From positions 378,114,910 through 378,178,909 of the forward strand of contig CM068372.1 in the NCBI GenBank assembly GCA_034769895.1: a stretch of 64,000 nt of DNA, read 5' to 3'. Made by a program: the position numbers and the translations under genes. This DNA is from Magicicada septendecula (lineage: Eukaryota > Arthropoda > Insecta > Hemiptera > Cicadidae). Under the pieces are notes generated by a model, which was given only the letters and a program-made list of their open reading frames with translations, was not told the DNA's origin and did no database searches. Shown one piece after another: positions 44,280 to 57,089 of the stretch (position 1 is its first letter; every line of letters starts with the position of its first letter).

Positions 44280-46450
44280 GTCAGCAGCAGTAAGCATCAA
44301 CATTTTGGTACCTATAGTTGTAAGAACTTTATACCAATGGTTCAAATCCTGTATGAGTTTTTTTTTTAAAGATTATGCAAGTATTTCTTTTCATAATTTA
44401 ATTTTTGTAAGTAATATTTTGCAAAACAAAAAGAGAATGCACAGAAATAACACTGTTGCACACCGCTATAGAAAAGTAAAAATTATTCTAATTAGTGCTT
44501 TCAAGCTTCACAGCTCATCATCAAATCGAAAAATATCTGAAAATTTGTGATTATAATTAACACAACTTTATTAAAAAAAGTTAAGCGTTGATTTAATGCT
44601 TTGTGTTACAGGGAAATCATACAAAATTATTTACTTTATATATGATTCATTATAAACTGATAAACTTTAGTACAAACAATTAATTAACACATTGAGACCT
44701 GCCCACGTACGGTCCCTACATGCTGCTGTGACATGAACATTTTTGTAAAAGTTTGAGGGCTAATAAAAAATTTGTCTCTTCGCTTACATCCATTCTGTAA
44801 ACAGTGCATTAAAGTACACGTCTTCTGCTTTAAAATGATATGTATTTTGTTATGGTGTTTTGTAGTTTACTTTTTTTTTATTAAGTTGAGAAAAGTACAC
44901 TGTACTTCTTTTTCACTTAAAAAAAAAAAAAAAATCAGCTCGACTCAGTTCTTGCGCAGTACATTAATGTTACAAATTTCAAATTGCGCAGTTCAAATAC
45001 AAATTACAACTATACACAAAATTATATTGTTTATACCAAAATATTGTTTTATCAAAAAATTTACTGAAATAGTTGAAAACAAAAGACGTCTTATCAATTG
45101 AGGTTAGGATGCGACTCTGTTTCTCACACATGGGTAACAGTGGATGTTCATCTAACTCACATTATGGACTTGAATTTGATATATGAAGTTAACTTGTATT
45201 ACTATGTACATCTTCTGATTTTTTAATAATTTCAACTAAAAACTGAGAAGTGTTAATTACATCATTACCTTCACCCATCACGATATCACTACCATTATCA
45301 TTACCATTATCATTACCACTAATTTGTGAATATGAATTTGATGAATCAGTGTAGGAGGCATAACTGTTTATGATTTTATTAATTTCTTCTTCTGTAAGAT
45401 AATTCCTAGAATACGTTTTTAACAAACAAAAATATATCAAAACACAAAATATATAAAAATCTCACGCACAAGCTGTACGTAAATAATAAAAATGGCTGCC
45501 CTTATCAAACACGTGTATATAGCACAAAGAAAAATATTTTTCCCCATGTTTGTTCCAGTGCATGGTGGCCTCTACAGTTTAAATAGAGAACTAAAATATT
45601 CCTATAGAAAGCAAGCCTGTGGATGTACAGGAGCCGTCTTGTTCTGTTTGAACTACGTCAAATAAGCTGACATACCTGATCTTGTAGCGTGTCAATTTTG
45701 GGAGTTTAATTTTATTTAATGTCTCAATCTGACACTTGCGTCCTTAGGATTCTGACACTTGTTTGACTTGGACATACATCCATAGGTCTCAGTATGTTAA
45801 TAAATGTTATATGTTGATGGGTGTAAGGATAATTTAAGTGAACTGTCATGTATTGTTACAATATCAAAAATTTGGAACCATCAGCTAGTTAATCTTTTAA
45901 CAGATGCTACTCAGTATAATATGTTCAGGCTTTATATTTCACAAAAGAATTGTATTGTTCAGATCCTGTTTTTGTATTAGGCATCAATACTCTTTCCTCC
46001 CTCCTTATTTGCACTTTATACATTGATTCCTGTTTTTGATTTGTATGTAATTCCCAGCATATTTTCCATTCTTTTCTGTTTCCTTTCCATACTGCTACAC
46101 CCTATACATTGGTCTACTCTGGTTCTCTCTTTATTTTTTTTTCAATCCTTCACATTTGTTTCCTGTTCTCTTTGCACTTTGACAAATCTTCCAACATTCT
46201 TGTCCTTTAATATTTGGTCTGCATTTGATCCATTAAACTTTTGTATTTTCCCCAAGTTTTGTTGGTCCGTAAACTCTTCTTGTTATCTGCATTCAAGATC
46301 TTTTCAGATTTCCATGTCTCAAATTTCTATGCCATGTTGTTTCAACTGTATGTGTCACTATTGGCATATTTCGCCTCTGTCACTCTTTATTTTAGTTTTG
46401 TAGATAAGTAGTAGAGGATTTGGTACTCTGGTAATGTTTTTTTTTTGCAG
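44280..46450 (+). other. Intron
   Basis: AT-rich. Contains one of two related repeat copies (46170-46410) and a degenerate hammerhead-like stretch on the minus strand near 44490-44525. No gene recognised; the 3' splice site is a T-tract then GCAG. Confidence 0.7.
46170..46410. repeat. Dispersed repeat, copy 1 (intron)
   Basis: Aligns with 48415-48655 over about 240 bases in the same orientation, roughly 70% by eye (shared TCCTTTAATA.TTGGTCT, ACTTTTGTATT, GTTTTAGTTTTGTAGATAA). Minus-strand reading gives a peptide faintly like a LINE ORF2 C-terminus, too decayed to assign. Confidence 0.6.
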
Positions 46451-46570
46451 ATGTTTGAATGCACAGGCTGGATATTAGAGGAGCCTGAAGTCAGTGATGA
46501 AACCAAGTTTGATTTGATTTCTCCGCCCGTTGTAAAGCCACCACGGACATCAAAGATTCATCAAGAAAAG
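46451..46570 (+). CDS. ATP13A: P5B-type ATPase, start of N domain
   Basis: 40 codons, phase 0 both ends (TTGCAG|ATGTTT ... GAAAAG|GTGTGT). MFECTGWILEEPE corresponds to the conserved MFE.xGWxLEE segment of ATP13A proteins. Confidence 0.95.
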
Positions 46571-48061
46571 GTGTGTGGTTAGTTTATTCCATTTAAACAC
46601 AAGAAACTGTTACCTAGTTTGTAACCATATTTAAGGTAAACCCATTATTCTTTTAAGATATGCTTTAATTTTTCCTCATATTTTTGTTGTTTATGGCTCA
46701 TTTTGAAATTAAATAATATTTGCCCATGCCATCCTTCACACAACATACAAGTCCAGATAGTTTTTTCTAGATCATTGTCAAGTTTTATAATGATAAATAT
46801 GTTATCACTTTTTCAAGACATGTTTAAAATTATGACTGAGTTGAAAGGCTTTTGTTAGGTAAGACTTCCAAGTATGACCTGATTTTTAAATGCAATAAAA
46901 TTTCACCCTGTAGAAATTCATAGAGGAATAAAGTCTATTACGATAACATTATGACTGAAGCAAGCATAAGAATGGTATTTCATGTTCGGAAGAATGATGA
47001 TTTCATAATCAATTCACAATGAAGGCCACTTTGAATAACCTGCCTTTTGACTGGGGGACTGAGCAAACGTTGGTGATAATAGTTGCAAGTATAGACCATA
47101 TACTACTGACAAACTGCACTCTTTTTAATTTCCCAATTTTGCGATCTGTCCAATTGTCACAGAAAACTTTGGGTAAAAAGATTTGTGCCAAGCGGTCTTC
47201 CTGCCTACTATCTGCATAACATCAGAAAAATTGAATGGGAGCTGCCATGAATTTTTTAGTTGATGTGACTAAGGAGGAGGAGATATGATTTCTTATCTAT
47301 ATATGAATGTGTCATGACCACATTGCCCAAACATCCATTGAAAATACCGGTAAGTGCAAATCGATGGAATGATATAATGCAAGTTCAGCATGAAAGCCTT
47401 CGAATTTTGTGAAAAATCGAAGACACATGAAATAGAAGTGATGCCAAAGTTTTTCTGGGCTTAGAAAGAATTTTATGTGATAGCGAACTTTGTTTATGAT
47501 GTGGGTCTATGAAATACGTGATCATCTCTGCTAGATTCATAATAATGGTATGGTCTTTGTCAAGTGTCATTGTTTTGATTCAGAATATTGCTCACCCACA
47601 TTCTGCTGCAACAACTCTAACAATGCTTGAAAAATTTGGTTGTAACATTTTTGAGCAGCCCCGATCTGGTACCTAGAGATCTATACTTGTTTCCTAAATT
47701 GGAAGAACTTTAGGTGGAGGTGACTTGGGGTCATTGGAATATAAGAATGAGTAACTGAATGGTTTGATAACTACCTAGTGGTTTGATGGTTACTATGGCA
47801 GACCTAAGTAATGGTGGAATAAAAAGAAACTACTGATGTGTTATTATAGATGTTTAAAGCAATGGCTATATACAAAAATGAGAAATAGTTTATAGTGAGT
47901 GCTGAATAAATGTTTTAATTATTACTTGTTTTAGATTTATTATAGCAAAAATAGTTTTTTCTGGATCACCCTCACAGGCAACTACATGTAGTTGAAATTA
48001 ATCAGTCTGCTCTGTTTAGTAACAAAAATAAACTGACTGATGCAAGCTTCACTTTGTGTAG
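46571..48061 (+). other. Intron
   Basis: AT-rich; open frames at 47009-47219 on both strands look random. No recognised element. Confidence 0.6.
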
Positions 48062-48215
48062 GTGGATGTGGAAGTGGGCATCATCAGGCAGTTTCCGTTT
48101 TCGTCCAGTCTGCAGAGAATGAGCGTGATAACCCGTCAGCTGGGAGATTCACATTTCACTATTTACTGCAAAGGCTCACCAGAAATGATCCAGAGACTGT
48201 GCAGGCCAGATACCA
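48062..48215 (+). CDS. ATP13A: P5B-type ATPase, N domain with KGSPE motif
   Basis: 51 codons plus one base (GTGTAG|GTGGAT ... ACCA|GTAAGT). The peptide includes [17 protein letters not shown] and [14 protein letters not shown] is the ATP-binding motif of the N domain, and [11 protein letters not shown] is typical of P5 ATPases. Confidence 0.97.
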
Positions 48216-49228
48216 GTAAGTATTATAAGATTTCCATAAACTACTGAAACCGATGCAAAACAAAAACTCAATTTTCAAAAAATAAATTATGTATATTTCT
48301 TAAACTCAAGAGAATTTGTTGGCGTTGTTGTCCCTGTGACAGATAGTGGAGAAGTTATCACTATTGTTTTGAGATCCCAGTAGAGTTTGCAGGTGTAGTA
48401 AGGGTTTATTGCTCTTTGCATTTCATAAACCTTCCAAAATTTCTGTCCTTTAATAGTTGGTCTACTTCTGTATCCATTATACTTTTGTATTATTTCCCAA
48501 AATTCCTCGATCCATAAATTCTTTGTGTCATCTCACTTCCAGATTGTTTTCAGATTCTCATATTACATATTTTTATGGTATGTTTCTACTGTATGTGGCA
48601 GTATTGACATATTTCATCTTTATAGCTCTCTGTTTTAGTTTTGTAGATAACTTTTTTTAGTTAGGTCTCTATACTTAAAGTAGACAAAACTTGTATTTAT
48701 TCAGGACCTTCCTGCCCAGTCCCAAGTCATGGTCTAATAAAAAACCCATTGTCTGTTGGTCTGTGTCAAGCTTAGGGAACCAGAGTAGATGTTCTTCATT
48801 CATGATGGAGTTGTTTGGCCGATGACATGTTACTCATTTTCAAGTCTGGTGAAAATCATTTAATGGGTGAAGTGGCTTGCTGTGCCCCTTGACCTTGGTA
48901 CAACTTGTGTTTGACCACTGCCGGAGAGAAATCAACCATCTAGTAACCATGAGCAATGGAAAATTACACAGTGGAGAGGGAGTGTGTGTGTGTGTGTGAT
49001 GCATGCGCATTGCTTGTCTAGGCCAGGCATGCCAGATAAGACCTCTGTTTAATTTCCTCCAGTGATAGGGGTGGCCAGGGGGACCAAGTCATGACCTTGA
49101 CTCGATCTCATGACCTCACCATAGCCATTGAGATTGTGAGGCTCAGATCTAGTGCACTCACACAAATTTGTATTAATAAAAGGTGTATATTCATTTAGTA
49201 CATATATTTTTTTTTTTTTTAATTCTAG
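48216..49228 (+). other. Intron
   Basis: Contains repeat copy 2 (48415-48655), a short TG run near 48983-49000 and a long T-tract before the 3' splice site TTCTAG. No gene. Confidence 0.7.
48415..48655. repeat. Dispersed repeat, copy 2 (intron)
   Basis: Partner of 46170-46410; see that entry. Confidence 0.6.
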
Positions 49229-49474
49229 TGCCAAAGGACTTCAGTGTCCGTTTAGAAGAGTACACTCGAGAAGGATACAGAGTTCTTGGTGTGGGTTATC
49301 GTGAGCTTCCGCCTCGGATTAGCTATCCAAAAATGCAGAGGCTGACCAGAGAAGAGGTTGAAGCGGATTTATGTTTTCTGGGTCTGGTCGTGTTAGAGAA
49401 CCGGCTGAAACCGCAAACAACTGGTGTCATCAGTGTGTTGAGGGGTGCAAATATCCGCTCCGTTATGGTGACTG
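49229..49474 (+). CDS. ATP13A: P5B-type ATPase, end of N domain to P domain
   Basis: 246 bases, phases 1 and 1 (TTCTAG|TGCCA ... ACTG|GTGAGT). PKDFSVRLEEYTREGYRVLG and FLGLVVLENRLKPQT...VLRGANIRSVMVTG match the hinge and start of the second part of the P domain; MVTG joins the next exon to form TGDN. Confidence 0.97.
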
Positions 49475-50209
49475 GTGAGTTGTTTATATTTTGTATGTCA
49501 AAACAATTACACTTTGTGTAAAATTAATTGCTTAAACACATAAAATTAATGTGTAAAAAAATTAATTACTTTGTGCCCCCTTAATATATTCTAAAAACAG
49601 ACTGCAATAAAGTAGTGTATAGATAGTTCTGTGGATAGTTGTCTAAAAAAAATCCCTATCGGTTGGACAGTGGCTGAAACTGTTTTAACAAAGTAATTAC
49701 TTATAATTTTTTTCTCCACGCTATATTAAAATGTCATTGCATACCATGTGGCACTCTGCATAATAAAATAATTTTCCGTGTTACATCAATGTATGTAAGT
49801 TATGATATTCAAAACATTTGAGGATACATGGTAATTTGTGATTGCATTTTTAACTTTTAGTGCAATCATGTAATAGTTAAACAGTGTATTACATTTTTTT
49901 TTTTTTTTTAAAAGAATTTTATCCCTTTTCATAATCTGTTGTTATTTCCTCAGAGATTTCTCCTGTATCCACCGCTGCAGAACACTGTTACAAACAAGAC
50001 TATTTTGGATTCAGCATCTTTTTTTTTAATATCATAACATTTCATCTGTTCTACATTAAGGTGTCTTCAGTGGCTTCAATCTGAATGGGCAAACTATTTG
50101 GTATTAAACAAAATTGATTCATATGTTATATCCATAACAGACTTAAGTTAATATTAGAAACACAGTAGTTTACGAGCAAGACAGAAATGCTGTTTTGTAA
50201 CTGTTACAG
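49475..50209 (+). other. Intron
   Basis: AT-rich, no recognised element. Confidence 0.7.
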
Positions 50210-50370
50210 GCGACAATATGTTAACAGCACTGAGTGTCGCCAGAGACTGTGGGATCATCCCGATGGGTCAGCGTGTGATCATGGTACACTCGACTGCTGC
50301 ACAGCCCGGACAGACTCCTCAGCTGTATTACACCCAGACACAGCAAGTTAACACACCCACTGACACACTG
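50210..50370 (+). CDS. ATP13A: P5B-type ATPase, exon with TGDN motif
   Basis: 161 bases (TTACAG|GCGAC ... ACACTG|GTAGGT), phase 0 at the end. Begins (G)DNMLTALSVARDCGI, the conserved TGDN..TA..VA..CG segment of P5 ATPases, then a variable linker. The remaining exons (GDGAND hinge motif, TM5-10) are not in the window; element 3 lies in the following intron. Confidence 0.97.
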
Positions 50371-50819
50371 GTAGGTATACTGTGTAGTATTGATACCACA
50401 TTTTGTTACTACATTTGTAATTCACTGGTCTTTTAAAGCACAGCATTAAGGTTTGGTTTATTCTTGTTCTCCTTCTAAAGGATAGGTGATATCATCCGTT
50501 CTGGGGAGTAAGTCCGAGTTGTCATTTCCTAGTCTGTGTATAATATATATGCACGAACATGTTACTAACCTAACACATTCCCCAAAGTCCCCAATCTGGA
50601 GGGCCAGGGTTACGTCTGTAAGGTTACCGTTACTTAGCAAATCCTAGTTTTAGAGTGTTGAACACTTGTTCTTTCCTTCTTGTGAGAGAGGATTTAGTGG
50701 CTATGCAGTGACTGTTGTTTTGATACAGGATATTTCTCTATTTCTTGAACTTTTGTTAATTGAAGAATGGTTCCGACAGCTTCCCAAAAGGGCTTAATTC
50801 CACAGTGTGCTGTTGGGAT
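50371..50819 (+). other. Intron sequence before element 3
   Basis: Ordinary intron sequence; the target site ATGT is at 50820-50823. Confidence 0.6.
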
Positions 50820-50823
50820 ATGT

Positions 50824-52000
50824 TGTAACGGGACAAACGGGCCTGTTGTCTTAATTATGGGGTTTGAGGATGTTACATAATATTTTATTGTATTCATATA
50901 TATAAAGAATGGTTAGGTCCATTTTCCCTATGTCTGCACAAACAACGCAGTTTCATCGATACGATTTACTTCAAGGCCAAAGGCGTACGTGTGAAGGAAA
51001 ACATATACAATGGCGATTCTGATCGACACTAACAAAATGATATTACGAATATTGACACACGTCACAACAATGACGAGCAACAATGCCGTCAGCTGATGCG
51101 GACGAATCGTGGATCACAATTGATCCCCTACACCTGTCGAAAGTTCTACACAATGTCTGCCCACTCTGAAGATTCTTGTCATGGCGACAACACGTTTATT
51201 TCTTCCTGGTAAAATTTAACCAGCAAAAATGTAACAAAATTTGAAAAATGTAGCATCAGTTGAACAGTGAACAGTACCAGTTTCTAATTATGTAAATTCA
51301 GTGAGGTGACAGACCAAACAGACAGTACAAATAACATCGAAGTATGCCAGCCTACGGCCGGAACATGGAAAACATCTAAGCCACCCGACTGCAACTACTT
51401 TCAGGGAAGTCAACAATATTATCATTCTTATTTTCAAAATTAGAGCTCTTATAAGATATTAAACGTTGAAAATTTATTCTCTGTAACATCAGTATGTGAG
51501 GGAGAGAGTGTGAGCAAAAATGTCGGCCAACAACAACTAGACATTGGTTTATGGGTAAAAGGGGTATTCAAATTTAATAAATGTATGAAGTATTGCAATT
51601 GCTATATAAAATGATTACCTTCCGATGGTCAGAATAAAGTATAAGATGGGGAAGATGATAACGATAAATACTAAGTAAGAGCGGAACTGCAGAGCCGCCA
51701 TTTTGGTAATATGATTTCAATGTAATTTAACCCATTCTTTGTTTTTGTAACTGAGTAACTATAACGATAATTAAAAGTGTGCTGTATTCAAACCTATGTG
51801 TGAGAGACGTTATTTCTGTAACCCGTACTGCTTCTACCTCTCGTTTAACGACACCTTGGCAACCTTAGGTATAATTAATAGATTCAGTGTAAACGAGTTG
51901 AGCACGTGGCATGGTATTTCACCCGATAAAAATGCAAATGAACTACATAACTATGGTAAGTACTGGTAATTATAAATAGTAAATAATGTGAATAGTGACA
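50824..52000 (+). mobile_element. LTR 1 of element 3
   Basis: TGTAACGGGAC...AATAGTGACA. PBS TGGCAGCCCGAACTTGGG at 52003-52020. Confidence 0.95.
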
Positions 52001-52190
52001 GATGGCAGCCCGAACTTGGGACTTTATATAACAAATTGGCTTATATAAATGAACCAGAGTACGGAAGCAGACGGGTAGAGAAATATACGTAAAACAGAAG
52101 CAACGTAGGGTAACAGTATAGGTTATGTTATTGTTTGAATGAAGTACAGAACAACTACAAAAAATAAAATTTATTACTAATATGATCAAA

Positions 52191-53334
52191 ATGGCAGATA
52201 ATGAAAACATCAGTATAAATAATACAGCAACAGAATCTCTATTATTAAATGAACCACAAGCTAATTCAACACCCATTATAAATAATAAAGTGTCATTAGA
52301 AGACCTTTTTCATTTGATGAAGATACAGAATAATGAGTTAAAAGAGCAGAGCATTAAGTTCGATACAAAATTAGATAATTTTAATGATAAATTAAACCAG
52401 TTTGATGAACAATTTAATGATATCAAAAAAGAAATTAAAGAACAGAGCTGTAATTTTGATAAAAGATTGAATGAGATACATACACGGTTAGATGAGATAG
52501 AATTAGAAAATAAGAGGGGAGTAGACAAGTTAAATATAAACAAAGACAAGGTAAGTGGGGGAGAAAATTATGACAAAATAAATAAAAGTATGATATTAGA
52601 AAATGATTATGTAAACAGGGGTAGTGATAATGAGATTTTATGGGGAATAGAATATGATAATGATGGAATGATAGTGTGTGTTGAACGGTTAAAGAGAGTG
52701 TGTAAAGAGAGTATAATTGTAAAAGAGTTGCAGGGGGTAGATTTTTCCCTTAATGATGGTGTATTTGGGGGTGATGTACATGTGTTGAGGAAGGACGAGA
52801 GTGCCTTCGATGTATATTTGGGAGACATATGGTCTACAAATAAATAAAGTTGTCCTTGGTTTTTTTAGTGCACTTCACAGGTGGTGCAATAGTTGTGAAT
52901 TAGTGTCCCCTGCAAACGTAGAAAGAGAGAATGTAGCGTGGTGTGGTAGAGAGAGATATATTGAGAGAGAGAAGTGTTGTTGGGAGAAATATTGTGAGAG
53001 AAAGAAAGAAATAGAGATTTTTCAGATAAGTAGAAAGTATGAAGAATTTATGGAAAGGTTAGGAGTAGAGATGATACATAATAGAAATAAGAACTTGCCT
53101 TGTAATGAAACTGAAGTAGTAGGAGATAATGAAAATTATGACTTTGTCAATTACCTAATTATGACTGATTATACTGAAGGTGACAGAACCATACCCGATC
53201 GTGAATTATATGAGTTTAAGGATAATGATAAAAAGTTGAATGGTATATGTATTTATGATGTTAGTATAAGAGAGTCAATATTAAGCAATGTATATAGTTA
53301 TAAGATAAGATTATTGTTTGACGATGGAGGGTAA
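52191..53334 (+). pseudogene. Gag-like/DDGG protein, element 3 unit 1 (one frameshift)
   Basis: Begins MADNENISINN...STPII, then a heptad-rich coiled coil (KFDTKLDNFNDKLNQFDEQF) and NKDKVSGGENYD, whose DKV is coded with an AAGGTAAGT donor. A 4-base duplication (AAATAAATAAAG, near 52838-52848) closes the frame at 52847; element 2 has the single version. The second half is open to 53334: FFSALHRWCNSCELVSPANVE, E/R/K-rich helix, terminus YKIRLLFDDGG*. It shares its layout with elements 0, 0m and 2; the break differs from that of element 2. Confidence 0.8.
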
Positions 53335-53337
53335 ATA

Positions 53338-55261
53338 TTTTATTGTGTTTATGAACATTTAATTATGTGGACAGTGTTTTTCAAGATGGACTGTTTCTGA
53401 CTGATTTTTGGTAAACGATCAAATGATAATGTGGATTGTATATTTTTGTGTGTATTAATGTCAGTGTATTTGTGTATTTTTGCTGTTGTGTATTTTTATG
53501 TAAACCATGTACTGTAGAATTTTAAATATTCAAGAATAATTAATTATGATGATGATTTTAAATAATTATGAGATTTAGATTCTAAGGGTTAATAAATGAT
53601 TATGCATATGATATATTTGGATATTGAGTTATTTTAGGATTGTAAGATAAGTGATAAATTTTCTAGTGGTATATTAAGGTGAAATGTTGTAAAAGAATTT
53701 GGGTGATAATTATTAAAATAGAGGCATGGGAGTTAGTTAAATAGAGTTAATGGGAGTTAGTGAAAATAAGAATGTTGAGATACAGATAATACATAGAGAG
53801 GTGTTAGATATTTTAGGGACACAGTAGTTAGTGATTATATGTAGAGAGGTGAGTAATGTGAATGGTATATATATATTAATGATGATGATATTTTGTAGTA
53901 AGGATCCAGCGTAAAGAGTGATCAGTGTGTAGCGTTGTGGCAGGCGGAGCAATTTTGGGTTAGAGTTTTTGCCGATATTTGGTGGAGGGCAAATGGTTAG
54001 GAATGGATATGGCCAGGTAGGGAACACACATCCTTGTACAAAGATGAGCGGTGCCAGAGGATTAAAATGGGATTAGTGAAGGGGGTTATTATAGAGATAT
54101 TGGTGTCATAATATGTTAATGGTTAGTAGCGGTTGTTAGTAGTAAAAAAGAGGTAGTAAGGTTAGATTGACGAATGCCAAAATAAGATAGAGAATAGTGA
54201 ATAATAGAGAGTCACCCAAACAAGATAAATACTGAGGAAAGGGTTAGAAGGGGAAAATTCATGGTAGAAAGGTGAAGTAACTGAAAGGTAAATGATAAAT
54301 TTGAAAATTTTTTTTGTATCTAAGGATATAAATGAATGTTAAATAATAAAAGTTAATAGAGAGTTGATAGTAGTAATGTTATAAAGTTTTGGTACAAGTT
54401 GTGTAAGTATAAATTGTTTAATGTAAATGTAACAATGTTAATGTTTAATGTACAATGTTTTACTATGTTTTTATTATGTTGATGGTACAATAGTGTGCGT
54501 GACTGGTAGGTTACTACAGGGGTAGTAACGATAACACAATATTAAATTTTAAAGAAATAATAGTGATATTGGTGTTGGTCGTTAAGTCTGCAATTATGAT
54601 TCTGTTGTAAAAGAAAAAGAAAAAAATAAGAGTAAAGAAAGTTGAGTAAAGAAAAATAAAGAGTCTTGAAGTATTTGCCATAAGAGGTATATATGTTGAT
54701 TTTATCTGAAATAAATTAATAGAGATAGTGGTTGTTGTTTGAGAGATTAAAATTTGTTTTATGCTTAGTATAATAATATGTTTTCTTGTGGTGAGAGAAG
54801 TAAGTTGATGTTGACTGGAGTCAGAGAATTTGTTAAAAAATACAGGAGTGTTGAAAAAATGGGAAGGATTTTCTATCTTAAATCTTGTTTTTGTTATTTG
54901 AAAACTTATTAATTAATAAAACCAATGTCTAGTAACATAAACCAATGCATCTAAGGGGAAACATATCAGTTGTGGATATGGAGATAGATAAGGCCACTAT
55001 TTTGAAATTTTGTATTGCATGTTTCAGAGTTTTGTGGTGTTGTGACCGCGGTCCTGAGCTGGCCGGTGCGTCAGAACAGGAGCGTTAAGTGCCTCATGGC
55101 CTTATGGTGTTGGGATCTCTCCTGAGAAGTCCAGTAAGGTCAGACAGGTACGATCAGCATCATGGGACCAAGGGTAAGTGATTAAATTTGTTTTATATAA
55201 ACACTACAGGGTGTTGTGGCAACCTATCTGAACTGATCCTTTTAGAAACGTGTGAATGAGT
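53338..55261 (+). other. 3' noncoding region, element 3 unit 1
   Basis: No ORF. Homologous to 33393-35249 and to 1-1495. The conserved 3' domain is at about 54915-55261, with GGGATCTC...GAGAAGTCC near 55111-55132. Confidence 0.8.
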
Positions 55262-55301
55262 CAATGAAAGTTTTTATGTTTCGACATAAAACCTTTTATT
55301 G
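55262..55301 (+). promoter_or_regulatory. PPT-adjacent hairpin, element 3 unit 1
   Basis: Outer stem CAATGAAAG/CTTTTATTG (one G-T wobble); inner stem TTTTATGT/ACATAAAA; loop TTCG. Confidence 0.9.
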
Positions 55302-55310
55302 AGGGGGTTT

Positions 55311-56487
55311 TGTAACGGGACAAACGGGCCTGTTGTCTTAATTATGGGGTTTGAGGATGTTACATAATATTTTATTGTATTCATATATATAAAGAATGGT
55401 TAGGTCCATTTTCCCTATGTCTGCACAAACAACGCAGTTTCATCGATACGATTTACTTCAAGGCCAAAGGCGTACGTGTGAAGGAAAACATATACAATGG
55501 CGATTCTGATCGACACTAACAAAATGATATTACGAATATTGACACACGTCACAACAATGACGAGCAACAATGCCGTCAGCTGATGCGGACGAATCGTGGA
55601 TCACAATTGATCCCCTACACCTGTCGAAAGTTCTACACAATGTCTGCCCACTCTGAAGATTCTTGTCATGGCGACAACACGTTTATTTCTTCCTGGTAAA
55701 ATTTAACCAGCAAAAATGTAACAAAATTTGAAAAATGTAGCATCAGTTGAACAGTGAACAGTACCAGTTTCTAATTATGTAAATTCAGTGAGGTGACAGA
55801 CCAAACAGACAGTACAAATAACATCGAAGTATGCCAGCCTACGGCCGGAACATGGAAAACATCTAAGCCACCCGACTGCAACTACTTTCAGGGAAGTCAA
55901 CAATATTATCATTCTTATTTTCAAAATTAGAGCTCTTATAAGATATTAAACGTTGAAAATTTATTCTCTGTAACATCAGTATGTGAGGGAGAGAGTGTGA
56001 GCAAAAATGTCGGCCAACAACAACTAGACATTGGTTTATGGGTAAAAGGGGTATTCAAATTTAATAAATGTATGAAGTATTGCAATTGCTATATAAAATG
56101 ATTACCTTCCGATGGTCAGAATAAAGTATAAGATGGGGAAGATGATAACGATAAATACTAAGTAAGAGCGGAACTGCAGAGCCGCCATTTTGGTAATATG
56201 ATTTCAATGTAATTTAACCCATTCTTTGTTTTTGTAACTGAGTAACTATAACGATAATTAAAAGTGTGCTGTATTCAAACCTATGTGTGAGAGACGTTAT
56301 TTCTGTAACCCGTACTGCTTCTACCTCTCGTTTAACGACACCTTGGCACCCTTAGGTATAATTAATAGATTCAGTGTAAACGAGTTGAGCACGTGGCATG
56401 GTATTTCACCCGATAAAAATGCAAATGAACTACATAATTATGGTAAGTACTGGTAATTATAAATAGTAAATAATGTGAATAGTGACA
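55311..56487 (+). mobile_element. LTR 2 (middle) of element 3
   Basis: 1177 bp, followed by a PBS (56490-56507) identical to that of unit 1. Confidence 0.95.
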
Positions 56488-57047
56488 GATGGCAGCCCGA
56501 ACTTGGGACTTTATATAACAAATTGGCTTATATAAATGAACCAGAGTACGGAAGCAGACGGGTAGAGAAATATACGTAAAACAGAAGCAACGTAGGGTAA
56601 CAGTATAGGTTATGTTATTGTTTGAATGAAGTACAGAACAACTACAAAAAATAAAATTTATTACTAATATGATCAAAATGGCAGATAATGAAAACATCAG
56701 TATAAATAATACAGCAACAGAATCTCTATTATTAAATGAACCACAAGCTAATTCAACACCCATTATAAATAATAAAGTGTCATTAGAAGACCTTTTTCAT
56801 TTGATGAAGATACAGAATAATGAGTTAAAAGAGCAGAGCATTAAGTTCGATACAAAATTAGATAATTTTAATGATAAATTAAACCAGTTTGATGAACAAT
56901 TTAATGATATCAAAAAAGAAATTAAAGAACAAAGCTGTAATTTTGATAAAAGATTGAATGAGATACATACACGGTTAATATTTAGAATTAATATTAGGCA
57001 ATTACCTGTATTAACTTCCGTCTTGTGACTTCTTTAGTTTTTTCCTT

Positions 57048-57089
57048 AAAACAACGCGTTTCGAGAATAAATTCTCATCATCAGGTTTT
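57048..57089 (-). ncRNA. Hammerhead ribozyme-like motif (left arm of B)
   Basis: Reverse complement of the motif at 57284-57325. Confidence 0.45.

Noticed and set aside
44490-44530. Degenerate hammerhead-like stretch (minus strand, TTGATGATGAG...TTGAAAG)
   Set aside because: The core C is T, and I could not find a matching stem I; probably a decayed relic at best.
45189-45440. 83-codon acidic minus-strand open frame
   Set aside because: Asp/Asn/Ser-rich low complexity, no homology recognised, no splice or repeat context; could be a transposase N-terminus but unsupported.
51884-52276. 130-codon minus-strand frame in LTR 1, repeated in LTR 2
   Set aside because: Present twice only because the LTR is duplicated; no motif and it crosses the PBS and leader.
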